Source: a virus | IMG/VR virus record: IMGVR_UViG_3300044634_002660 | Location: 1-62,854 of that record | Strand: one strand, 5' to 3' | Length of the DNA: 62,854 bases | Part shown: positions 31,891 through 42,400 of the stretch, in pieces | Numbering within the stretch: the stretch's first letter is position 1 | How the letters are laid out: each line of letters starts with the position of its first letter | Made by a program: the position numbers and the translations under genes | Notes under the pieces: generated by a model | The model's database searches: none | Seen by the model: only the letters and a program-made list of their open reading frames with translations | Told to the model about the DNA's origin: nothing

Positions 31891-32085
31891 ATGAAATATA
31901 CTACAATTACATATGTGGGGAAAACTCCCGGCTATGTGGTGAGAATATCAAATAGAACTTATGACTTTGAGTGGAATAAGGGTCTTGGAATCGGAAGAAG
32001 ACAAGATGAAATTCACCCAGACCATATGAAAAAGATCGCTAAATGGCGTGACAAAAGAGGAAAAAGGATTTTTATCCTCGAATAA
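31891..32085 (+). CDS. Small basic protein before major tail protein
   Basis: A 64-residue basic protein beginning MKYTTITYVGKTPGYVVRIS, ending KRGKRIFILE. TATAGT lies about 6 bases before the ATG, so it may be translated from a leaderless mRNA. The N-terminal beta hairpin and basic helix give no family. Its place between tail terminator and tail tube genes suggests a tail assembly or virion role. Confidence 0.6.
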   Translation: MKYTTITYVGKTPGYVVRISNRTYDFEWNKGLGIGRRQDEIHPDHMKKIAKWRDKRGKRIFILE

Positions 32086-32102
32086 TTTAGGAGGAAAACT
32101 AA

Positions 32103-32681
32103 ATGGCAGTTAATGTCTCAAATATCGTAGTCGGTGAGGCTACAATCAAGCTTGGCGATTCCGCCAACGCAACAACAATTTCCGCAATGGATGGCTTTGC
32201 TGATCTTGGCGCTACACAAAATGGCGTTGAAATCTCATGGGAGCCAGACATGGTTGATATTGAAATCGACCAGTATGGCGATGCAGCAAGAATCGTTCAG
32301 TCGAAGGTGAAGGTTATGGTTAAGACAACTATGGCTGAAGCAACATTGAACAACCTTGCAATTGCATGGAACTATGACCAGAATACTGGTGGTTCTTCAA
32401 TCATTGCAAACAATGACGGTGCAAGCACCACAACCTTTAAGTTCGGCGCACAGTCTGTGTTCCCATACGAAAAGGGTCTTGTTGTTCAAGGTACCGCTCC
32501 TGGCTCAGCAGCTGGTTCAATTAAGACAAGAAAGTTCTACACCAAGAGAGCAATCTCGATGGAGGCATCAAATGTCACCATGAAGAGAGCAGAGGCATCG
32601 GTGTTCGCCGTTGGTTTCCGCATTCTTCCAAAGACAGAAGACACTGGTTACGAGTACGGCAAGATCATCGATCAGGCATAA
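32103..32681 (+). CDS. Major tail protein (tail tube)
   Basis: A 192-residue protein with a strong GGAGG site. It has beta-rich tube features (SNIVVGEATIKLGDSANATT, ISWEPDMVDIEIDQYGDAAR, VKVMVKTTMAEATLNNLAIA) as in siphophage tube proteins. Codon use is regular, as for the capsid. A strong terminator follows, as expected for a highly expressed gene, and the tail chaperones come next. Confidence 0.88.
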   Translation: MAVNVSNIVVGEATIKLGDSANATTISAMDGFADLGATQNGVEISWEPDMVDIEIDQYGDAARIVQSKVKVMVKTTMAEATLNNLAIAWNYDQNTGGSSIIANNDGASTTTFKFGAQSVFPYEKGLVVQGTAPGSAAGSIKTRKFYTKRAISMEASNVTMKRAEASVFAVGFRILPKTEDTGYEYGKIIDQA

Positions 32682-32705
32682 TTCTTAAAACTTAATTATC
32701 TCGGT

Positions 32706-32754
32706 AAAATCCCTGGGCTTATGTGATAAACTTAAAGCCTAGGGATTTTGCTTA
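32706..32754 (+). terminator. Intrinsic terminator after major tail protein
   Basis: Fifteen paired positions (one G-T) join AAAATCCCTGGGCTT (32706-32720) to AAGCCTAGGGATTTT (32735-32749), with a 14-base loop, followed by TTTGCTTATCC overlap. The A-rich and T-rich flanks make it possibly bidirectional. Confidence 0.85.
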
Positions 32755-32786
32755 TCCCCGATTAGATACTAAGGAGTATATAAAAA

Positions 32787-33092
32787 ATGGCAACTGATAA
32801 AAACAAAGATCTTTTCTTGGGAACAGAGATTATTTTCGCTGATGGAAAGAAGAGAACGATTAGACCTTTGACAATTCGTAACTTAAGAAAGTTTATGAAG
32901 ATTGTAAAGGATCTTAAGACTGAGGATAATCTCAATGATGACGACATCGATGTGATGGTTGAAGCAGCTTCAATTGCACTTCTCGCTGTTGATCCAGAGT
33001 TAGCAGAAGATAAAGATAAGTTGGAAGACGCTCTTGACCTTCGTTGTTTCGGTGAGCTTATGGCCGCCGCAATGGGTTCAGACCCTTCCTAA
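32787..33092 (+). CDS. Tail assembly chaperone, zero-frame product (gpG-like)
   Basis: A 101-residue protein beginning MATDKNKDLFLGTEIIFADG, with RTIRPLTIRNLRKFMKIVKD. This is the beta-start then helical layout of siphophage tail chaperones that bind the tape measure. It lies between major tail and tape measure genes and ends at 33090-33092. A following -1 frame ORF overlaps its end, so a fraction is probably extended by frameshifting. Confidence 0.82.
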   Translation: MATDKNKDLFLGTEIIFADGKKRTIRPLTIRNLRKFMKIVKDLKTEDNLNDDDIDVMVEAASIALLAVDPELAEDKDKLEDALDLRCFGELMAAAMGSDPS

Positions 33093-33406
33093 CAGATGAG
33101 GGTGGAACTGGTGAGCCTCTCGCTTGGGAGGACATTCCACTTCTCAAATACGAATCTGAGATATTCGTAAAAACCGGTGCTTGGAAAAACATTTTTGAAC
33201 TGGAGTCTAGTCTCACCCTAGACGAAATGTTCTTGTTGTATAGAGCCTGTGCTAATGATACAAATATGACAATGAAAGTTATGGCTGCTTCACAGGGCGC
33301 AGATATTGATTTCAATGATGACTGGTATGATCCAGCTCCACCAGAAGTTCTTAGTCAGAATGACTTGAGGGGCATACCAATCGGATTGATGATTGAAGAA
33401 ATATAG
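33056..33406 (+). CDS. Tail assembly chaperone extension, -1 frameshift (gpT-like)
   Basis: This -1 frame is open from 33056 to the stop at 33406. It lacks a start codon in its first 170 bases, so it should be read by slippage from the gene before it, giving a fusion of about 206 residues. Candidate slip sites in the right phase are GGGTTCA (33074-33080) and CCCTTCC (33083-33089). Both are imperfect, and the shift would have to occur before the zero-frame stop. The extension (FLTDEGGTGEPLAWEDIPLL) is helical and acidic, as in gpGT proteins. Confidence 0.75.
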   Translation, partial: AYGRRNGFRPFLTDEGGTGEPLAWEDIPLLKYESEIFVKTGAWKNIFELESSLTLDEMFLLYRACANDTNMTMKVMAASQGADIDFNDDWYDPAPPEVLSQNDLRGIPIGLMIEEI

Positions 33407-33452
33407 TATTGCTTTATTTACAAGCGTATGAAATAATGTTAAAGAGATAATT

Positions 33453-36400
33453 ATGGCTGAAAGAAATGGTAGAGTAGAGATAACTGCTGAGATTGATCAA
33501 CGACTTCAATCTGCCCTATCTCAAATGTCTTCTAGTCTTCGCAGTACTATTGAAGTAACAAACGCTGTAAATAGATCAACAGACTTGACAAAATCGACAA
33601 TGCGCGGTTTGAGTCAGGCTCTTTCCGTAACAAGCGGCTCTACTAATGAATATAATAGATCTGTAACTGAAGCTGTTAAGAATCAAGCAATCTTAGCAAG
33701 TCACTTTGGCAAAACAAAAGAAGCCATAGCCAGCCTTAATAAAATCATGGCCAACAGCCGGGGGACTAATGTAACTTCTCAGGATATTGCTGTTCAAAGA
33801 GCTTTCATTAATCAGTTGCAGTCTCAACTGGGTATTCAAAAAGAATTACAGAAGTATTCAAATACTCAATCTTTAATGGCACAAAGCAATGCCTTAAACT
33901 CTTTGGCTACAAAGTACTCTTATGCTGGAAACCGCTTGTCAATGGGGTTGACACTTCCCTTAGTCGGTTTCTTTAGAACAGCATTCTCCAACTATAGAAG
34001 ACTAGAAATAGAAACTGTTCGCACAACAAAACTTCTGGGTGACTCTTATACCGATGCTGGCGCTCAGGTAAAAACTCTTGGAAAAGAACTTGATGCTATA
34101 TCTCTCAAGTATGGTGTTGCTAGAGATCTTGTTCAGGGGCTTGCTGGCGACTATGCTGAATTGGGAATTACAGATATCAAGGCTCTTTCTGGATTAACAG
34201 ATTTAACAGCAGCAACTGAAAAACTTGGTAATGTTGATATCACTGAGGCTTCAAACTTCATCAAGTCTATTTATCAAACAGTTAATCGTGTTAAAAGAGA
34301 TGAGGCTGCAAGGGCTGGTCGTGCAATTAGCTTCAAAGATCCAGCAGAGGAGGCTCTCTTCTATGCTGATTCTATTGCTCAAGTTCGTGGTCAGTTGGCG
34401 ATGTTCAACCTTTTGGAAAACAAAACCTCTTTGGCACTTCAAGACATTGCGAAAGCATTCCCTGAATTAACAGCAGCATCAACCTCTTTTGGTCTTTCAA
34501 TGACTGAAGCATCAGCTCTTATTATTCCGATGGTTGCTTCTGGTTTCCAAGTAGGTGCTTCAGCAAACTCTGTGAAAGTTTCTTTGCAGAGATTAGTTGC
34601 TATGACAAAGAAGAACCAAGAAGCAATTAAAGAACTCAAATTAACTCAAGCAGATTTCAACTTTGAGGCTGGAGTTGGCATTGAAACAATTCAAAAACTA
34701 TCTGATGGTTATGAAAGTTTGAAAAGGACAAGAGGTGATGAAGGAGCGTTGAGATTCTTCTCCGATCTTTTCGGTGTTCGTCAGGGTCCAAGAATGGAAG
34801 TCGCCCTCCAGAACCTGAGTCAGTTCCAAAGTCAAATCAGCAAAGCTGGAACTATTGAAGATCAGTTAACAACGCAATTAGAAAACTATGTAAGACAAAG
34901 AGCCGGACAAGCTGGCTTGGGTGAAAAATATAGCAAAATGGAATTGACAAAATATTCTGACTTGTCAAAAGTTATTCGTCTTTCTCAGAATGCGGATAAA
35001 GAAGTTGCTTCTGCATTCACATCAGCAAGAGCAGACTTTGGTAATTATCTTGTTTCAGAAAGCAAGAGAGGACAAGACCTTCTCGGCAAGGTGACAACAG
35101 AAACTGGTAGAGCATTATTTGCTGCTGCTTCAGGTGGTGGCAAAGGTTCTCAAGCAGAGGCTACATTTAACTTAGAACTTGAGAAAGCCTTGGATACGGC
35201 TGACAGAAGATACAAAACATCAAGAGAATCCATCAAAGCGCTTGGTCGTGAAATGGTTCCTGTATTTGACTCAATCTTAAAAGTGGTTGTTCCATTATTA
35301 GAAAAATTTGCAAAATTTGTTGGAGGTATTCCATCTGGCTTTAAAGCATTCTTGACAATTGGCGGTCTAGTTCTAGCAATGCTTGGACCAATAATGAAGA
35401 TTCGTGGTGCATTTGCACAACTTCATTCAAGCGTTCTCTCTTTCAAAGCATCAGGGGGGATATTTAAAAATCTTAAATCATCAATTCATCCAATCTCTGC
35501 AGAACTTCTTGCGTCTTCTGATGCATTTTTGAGATTTAAAAATAAATTAACTCAGGTTGGAAATCAATTCTTTTTCAAGGGAACAATTAAAGAGTTAAAG
35601 CAAATGGAGAAATTGATTGCTGCTCAATCTTCAGGTAGAACAAGAGTATCAGATCGTCTTGAGAAAAAGTTGAAATTAAAAGAAACAGCAGATTATTCAG
35701 GTTTATATGAAGAAACATCAAACCAACTTAAAAATGTATTTGATGAATCTCTTGATGGATACTTAAAACCATATAGCGGAATTAAGCCAGATATTACTGG
35801 AACAATTATTGATGGTAGAGTCGTTGGCTTAGAAATGGGTAATGCTTTTGTTTCTGTTTTAACAAGTTTAGGTTTTGATCCTAGAGCCTTTACAAGAGTA
35901 GCGTCTACTGCTGGATCAGCAACGACTACAACTACTCCTGCTGGAGATGTTGTTGTTGTTCCACCAAACATAAAGAGAACGGGTAGCAGGACACCTCCTC
36001 CCGATGATGACGGTCCAGATGGACCTCCATCTGGTGGTAGTCCAGCAGGTGGTAGTCCAACAGGGGGCGCTCCAGCAGGTGGTGGTGCTGCACAAAGAGG
36101 GCCGAGAGTTCGTAATGCAATGTCTGGTCTTGAACAGGTTTGGGGCGCATTGCAGGGAACAATGGATTTTGTTAATAGTGCAACAAAGTCTCAACTTCAA
36201 GATTTTGCTAAATCATTAAATATTACAAAAGTTTCCGGATTTACTGTAAAGAGTCCTAAGTTGAAAGTTGCACAACTTAGAAGAGCAATCATTGAAGCCA
36301 TATCTGCTCCTAGTCAGGTTATTGCTAAGGCTGCTGAGGAAATTCAAACTACTGTTGAGCAAGTTAAAGAGACTGTTAACAACAACGCACCTCCAGCAAA

Positions 36401-39400
36401 AGATACATCAAAAACAAAGAAAGCCTCTGCAAAAGCGACGGAAAATGTTGCTGAAGCGCAGGCTGATGTTGATACAACTGCTGTTGTCGAGCAGGGTAAA
36501 GAAGATGAAAAGACAGCAAAAGAAACAAAACCAAAAACTGGTAGAAAACCTACAGTAAAGAAAAAATCAGAAGAAGCAGTCGATAATACTGCTGAAGCGC
36601 AATCTACTGCAGATGCTGCCACTGTTGTTGAACAAGGCAAAGAAGACAAAAAGGTTGTTGAACAGACAAAGCCAAAAACTGGTAGAAAAGCTCCAGTAAA
36701 GAAGGCTTCTGATAAAGCAGTAGACAATGTTGCTGCTGAACAAGCAAAAGCTGATGCAAAGGCGGCTGAGCAGCAGGGCAAGGCTGATGCCGCAGTAGTT
36801 CGTTCTGGTCCAAGAACAATTAAAGCAAGACTTAAAAGAAAGCCATTCCTTAAAGTTGATAAGAATCTTGAAGGAACTATTGGAGCCTTTAGTCATTTAA
36901 CTTCAACAATTAATGAAATGGTTGCCAACGCACAGCAAGTTAAAAAAGTTTCTGTTGAAGAAGCAATTGCAAAATTAAATTTAGGTATTAAAGGTTCTAA
37001 AAAACTTCGTTTTACTCCTAAAGACTTTACTCGTCTTGCTGAATTGATGGGTGTAATCCTTCCTCAAGCTTTTTATGAAATTCAAGAGTTTACAAATAAA
37101 GCCGGGAAGCCACTACAGATTCAGGCAGATAGTCTTCAAAATATAATTAATGCTATTGCAAAAATTGTTCCAGCATCTGAATCCCTTCCAGAGCTCGCTG
37201 GTAAAAAAGTTTTAAAAATTGAACAAGATTTGAATAGAGCATTTATTGCTCTTGAAAAACAAGGTGGAACAAAAGCTTTTAATATTGGTAATATTGTTGG
37301 AACATTGCGTCATACATTGAATGAAGCAATAAACATGATGATTCCAAAAGAAAACTTAAAAGAAGGTGTCGTTGTTCCATTAGAGGAGTTAACTTACAGT
37401 GACCTTGGAACTGGTGGAAGAAGAAGTCGTGGTCGAAAAGTAAAAGCAAAACCACTTGACTATGATAGTTATGTAGATTCTGCAATACAATTTACAAAAA
37501 CTTCTACAGGTACAGAATTTTGGCGGAAATTAAGAAAAAATTTACAACTTAGAACAGGTAAATCACTGTTTGAAAAGTCGATGACCGAAGAATCATTGAA
37601 TCAATCATATGGTCCAGCAACTGGTGAAGTAACTGAAGGAAATGTAAGAGTTGCAAGAGCATTATCTTTTGGCAGAGCAAAGAGTAGAGGTGCGAGAGCG
37701 CTATTCAGAAGAGAAATAGACTTTGCTAGTTCATTAGATAAACTTACAGAAGAAGCATACAATGCTCATCGTGCAAAAATTGAAAAAGGAATTGCCGATG
37801 CAAGAGCTCGTATGGAAGTTATTAAAAAAATGTTTAGTGCGGGTATGGACACTGACCCGGATAAAACAAAATTATTTTCTATAGATGAATTAAAAGCTGC
37901 ATTAGCGGATTTTGAAAGAGAAATGCGCGAGGCTAATCTTAATGAGGATATTAACGAAGTAATTGAAAAACTTAAAGGTCAATCGGAAATTATTTCTAAA
38001 AATAGAAATAGACCAGGCAAACTTGTGTCTGGTGAAGATGCTATTTTTGATATTTCAAAGAGGTTAGATGAAAACCTCGCAAAAGCTGAAGCATCTTTAA
38101 AGGCAGAGTGGGGAGATGCCGCCCCAGAGGGAGCAAGAAAATCAGCAATTAGAGCGGCCTTTAGGCAAACAGCAAGCGATTTGCAATATGCTTACATGGA
38201 GCAATTAGCATTATTCCAAAAGCAAGTCACCAAAGAAACTCCAGAAGTTGCAAGAAATCTTGCTATTGCAGATGAGAATGTTGAAATTGCAAGAGGCAAA
38301 CTTAAAGATGTAAAAGGTCTTAAGGTTGGCTCTGAAGAAGGAAAGGAATATTTCAAAGGTCGTAAAAAAGCTGATGTTGTTAAGGGTCTTGAGAAAGAAT
38401 TAAGTTTATTAGAAGAACAAAGACATGCAATTAAACTTCAACATGATGAATTAGTTAGAAGAAATCAGGCTGAGCAAGAAAATATTAGGAATCTTGAAAA
38501 AGTAAGAGATGCACAACTTGCTATTCTACAATCAAGAAGGGTCGATATTGGTCTTCAGCCAATTACAATATCTGGTCCAGCAATCGAAGATACTTCTCCA
38601 TCAAGCAGCGAAAGAGCAGAGGCTTATTGGAAATCAAGATCAGAGTCCATGTCGAAAGCTCTCAACCAAGAAGATGCAGACAAAAGAGCTCCTGATGCAA
38701 TTTCCACAACGGTAGTTAATGCTATTACTCAAGTTTCTCAAGAGATTCTTGATGCAGAGCAAGTCGTAAAGGCAGCAAGAGAAAGATTAGATGAACTTAT
38801 TGGTCTTAGAACAGATATTTCAATGTCTGAACCGGGAAAGCCTTTTGCTGAAAAAGCACAAGCAAGAGTTAAAGAAGCTGTTAAAAATCTTAAAGTTAAA
38901 GCCGCTAATATTGATAAAGAAATCGTTAAACAAGAAAAAACTCTTGAAGAAGCAAAGACTGAATTAGCAAAAGTTAGTGAAAGAAGTCGTGCTGGTGGTG
39001 GAGGTCGAACTGGTTCTGTAAACCTCGGAATGCCAATGGCCGGTGGTTTTGGTGATCCAATGTCAACAGACCTTTCTCCAAGAGGAGGAAGAAGATCTCC
39101 TCTTGACATGATGACACCAAGAAACATCATGAGCATGATTCCTTCCGGTGGAGATTTAACTCCTGACCTTAGCGGTGTTATTGAAACTCTGTTTAAACAA
39201 ATTTCTCAAGCTATCGGAGCACCTGCTGAGGTTATGGCGGGGGTTCTTAAAGATATTGATGACAGAGCAAAGAGAGTTTCAACAATTGTAAATACTTCTC
39301 TTGATCAATTTGATAATGAACTTGTTAATAAACTTATTACTCAAATTCAAGGCCTTCTCGGAGATAGTGAATTAACTGTTGAAAATATTTATAATGCAAT

Positions 39401-42400
39401 TCTTGGTGCAAGAAACCAAATTTATGGAATGGTTCCAAAAGAGATTAAAGGTAATGTAATAAGTGGTAAAGCAACTGCTGAGCAAGTTACTGGTCTTGTT
39501 GAGGCTTTAAATCTTTACAATGTTTCAAAAGAAGAACTTCTTAAACTTGATGCAAGAACATTGAGAAAGATTGCTGAAAAGATGAAACTTGAAGGTAGAG
39601 CAAAGGCAAGTGAAGATGTTCTTGCCGGTCTTATCCATAATGCAATATTTAATCTTGATAAAGAAACAATTAAGGCAATTGATCTTGTTGCTCTTATGCC
39701 TGTTGTTGAAGCAGGAGCAACTGTCAAGACTGCTGGCAAAACTGTTCCAAAACCAGCTGCTCAGAAGAAAGTTAAAGAAGCGGTTATTAAACTTGAGGAT
39801 ACTGTTGAGGAAGTGATTGTGACAACTGAGCAGGTCATTGAGACAACGGCAAAAACAGTTGATGCTGTATTCGTCAAAATACAGAAGTCTATTCCAGTCG
39901 CTGTTCGCGTTGGGCAATCCGTCTTAGACCGTAGGGCTACAGGAATCGGAAGCGGTTGGAAGGCATCTGACGATCCAGTTTCTCCACCAATTGCTCCGAA
40001 CTTACCACGCACTCCGGGGCCATTCCCTCCACCAAGATTTGGCTACGGAGGAACAGATTCTCAAGATAAATTCCTTCTTAGCCTTGTTAAAATCATAGAT
40101 GCTTCTGTTTCTGCTGGTAAAGCAGTTGGTTCTCTATACCTGTCGGTCATGAGGGCTGGAACAATGATGCTTCCATTTGGCAAGACTGTATGGAACATTG
40201 GTTCAGGATTCGTTTCCTTAACACAAAGCGCAATTGCTCTTTATAAGAGCTCTAAGGAGGCTGGAACGGGTCTTCAGGGCGTTGGGAAGACTCTTAAAGA
40301 GATTGCGAAAGCAAAGATATTTGGTGGAACATATACAAATGCACAAGGTAAGCAAGTCGAATCAGCTGGTGTTCTTGGTCGATTGAGCGGAACTGCTGGT
40401 TCGATAAAGCAAGCATTCTCTGGTGCAGCAGGTAGTGGTATTCAAGGTCTCATCAATACGGCAACAATGGGTATGGGGCAATTTGGATTTGTTGCTGGCA
40501 ATGTTCTTCAGAACCTGACTTCTGCACTCCAAACAATCCCGTATGTTGGAGGTCCAGTAGTTGGCATTCTTGGTGCAATTGCTGGCTCAATTTATCTTCT
40601 CATTAAGTCATCAACCATTTGGAAAGGAACAAACGAAGAAGCCTTTAAAAACTTTAAAGATGCTTGGCAAAATATTAAAGACATCTTGTCTGCAATCGCA
40701 GGCCCGTTTGAAGACTTCATCGGAACGCTTCTTGGAGCTCCAGAGGCTGGTGCAAACGCAACTGATTCGGCAAAAAGCAAGCTCCTTGCATTCTCAAATT
40801 TCATTCTCAACCTTTCTAATAGAATTGAATCTTTTGTAAAAGACTACATTGTTCCAGCAATTAGAAGATCACTAGAAATTGTTGTTTATATATTTAATGC
40901 AATTAAACCATTTGCCTCAGCAACTGTTGGATTGGTTGTTGCAATCTTTAATCAGATAACAAATAGACAAGCAAATATGGTTAAAAAAGCAGGAGATCTT
41001 TTCAAGCAAGGAACTCAAGAAGCAAGCGCTGGAAACTTTAGAATGGTTGATAATGCAATCAGAAATGTTAAAAGTGTTGAAGATGCTTGGGCAACATTTA
41101 AAAATTCTTTTAAAAATGTTTGGGAAGCAATTACTAATATTGTTCAATATTATTTATCAATAATTTATCTTAGAGCATATATGTTCTTAAATCTTGCAAT
41201 GGCAGAGATTCTTCAATCATTGGTTAGTCTTTTCTTTGAAGCCGGTCAGCAAATGGGTGAGGCTATTCAGAATGGTATGTTTTCAAAAATCAAAGGACCA
41301 CTTAAAGTTCTTAGCTATCTTAGCCCAGTAGCTAGAGGATTAGGCCCTCTAGGCTCCCTTATAGGGATGGCAAGTAGTGGTGCTCAAGGAGTATCCAATA
41401 ATTTCTTTGATAAGACACAAACAGATATCACAAGTAAGTTTAATAAGATGATTAAAGCCATTGAAAGCAGCGGTCAAGGTAAAGCAGCTTTTGATAAACT
41501 TCTTAATTCCTTAATGCCAAAAGGCGCTGGAAGTGGACTGTTCAAGTCGTTTAGAGATTTACTTACTAAAGTATTTAAAGACCCAACTGCTGCAAATGCT
41601 GCTGCTGACAATTTCAAGGATGCTGTAAATAGTGCTTTATCAAACCTTAAGCAAACCTTCTTTAATGCCGCATTAAGCGGTTTAAGCGATGCTGTTTCAA
41701 AAATCAAGAGTGAAGTCTCCGATATTCTTGAGACTCAAAAAGAAGAGTACCTTAAGGCTTATGATGATCAAATTGCTGCTATTGACGCAATGGTTGAGGC
41801 TGAGCAAAGACTTACCGCAACAGAAGAATATGAAGCTGACAAGAGACAGAGAATCAAGGATAGAGAACTTCAAAGACAGAACTATCAGAAGAATCGTACT
41901 TTGGCAATCTATGAGGGAAGAATTGATGATGCACGACAACTTGACCTTGAAGAGCAAAAAAACATTTCAGATTTCAATAAAGAAAATGCCGATGCAGAAA
42001 CTGCAAGGAATAGAGATCTTCAAGGTAACGCAAGAGCAGATGCAAAAGCAGTTATTGAAAAGCAAAGGTTGGAGGCTTCTAAATTATTTGATCAGGCAAT
42101 TAAGGATTTCAACGAGTATGTCGAAACTGTCGGTAAGAATGGAACATTAACAGAAGCTCAATTAACAGAGCAATGGAAAAAAATCTCTGAAGAAGCAGAA
42201 AAAACCTCAAAGGGATTGTATGACACATTCAAAACTTCATTTGAAGCTCTTCCGGGAGCAATATCCGCTGTTACCAATTCTGCTGGTGGTCTATTTAACA
42301 TTCCATACGACAAATTAATTGAAGAAACAAAGAAGCAATTTGGTATTGGAAATGAAAATGCAGACTCAATACTTGGCTTAACAAGATCGATGCTCACAGG

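Noticed and set aside
36344-36896. Cys/Ser-rich open frames on the minus strand
   Set aside because: They are reverse readings of the Lys/Ala repeats in the tape measure.
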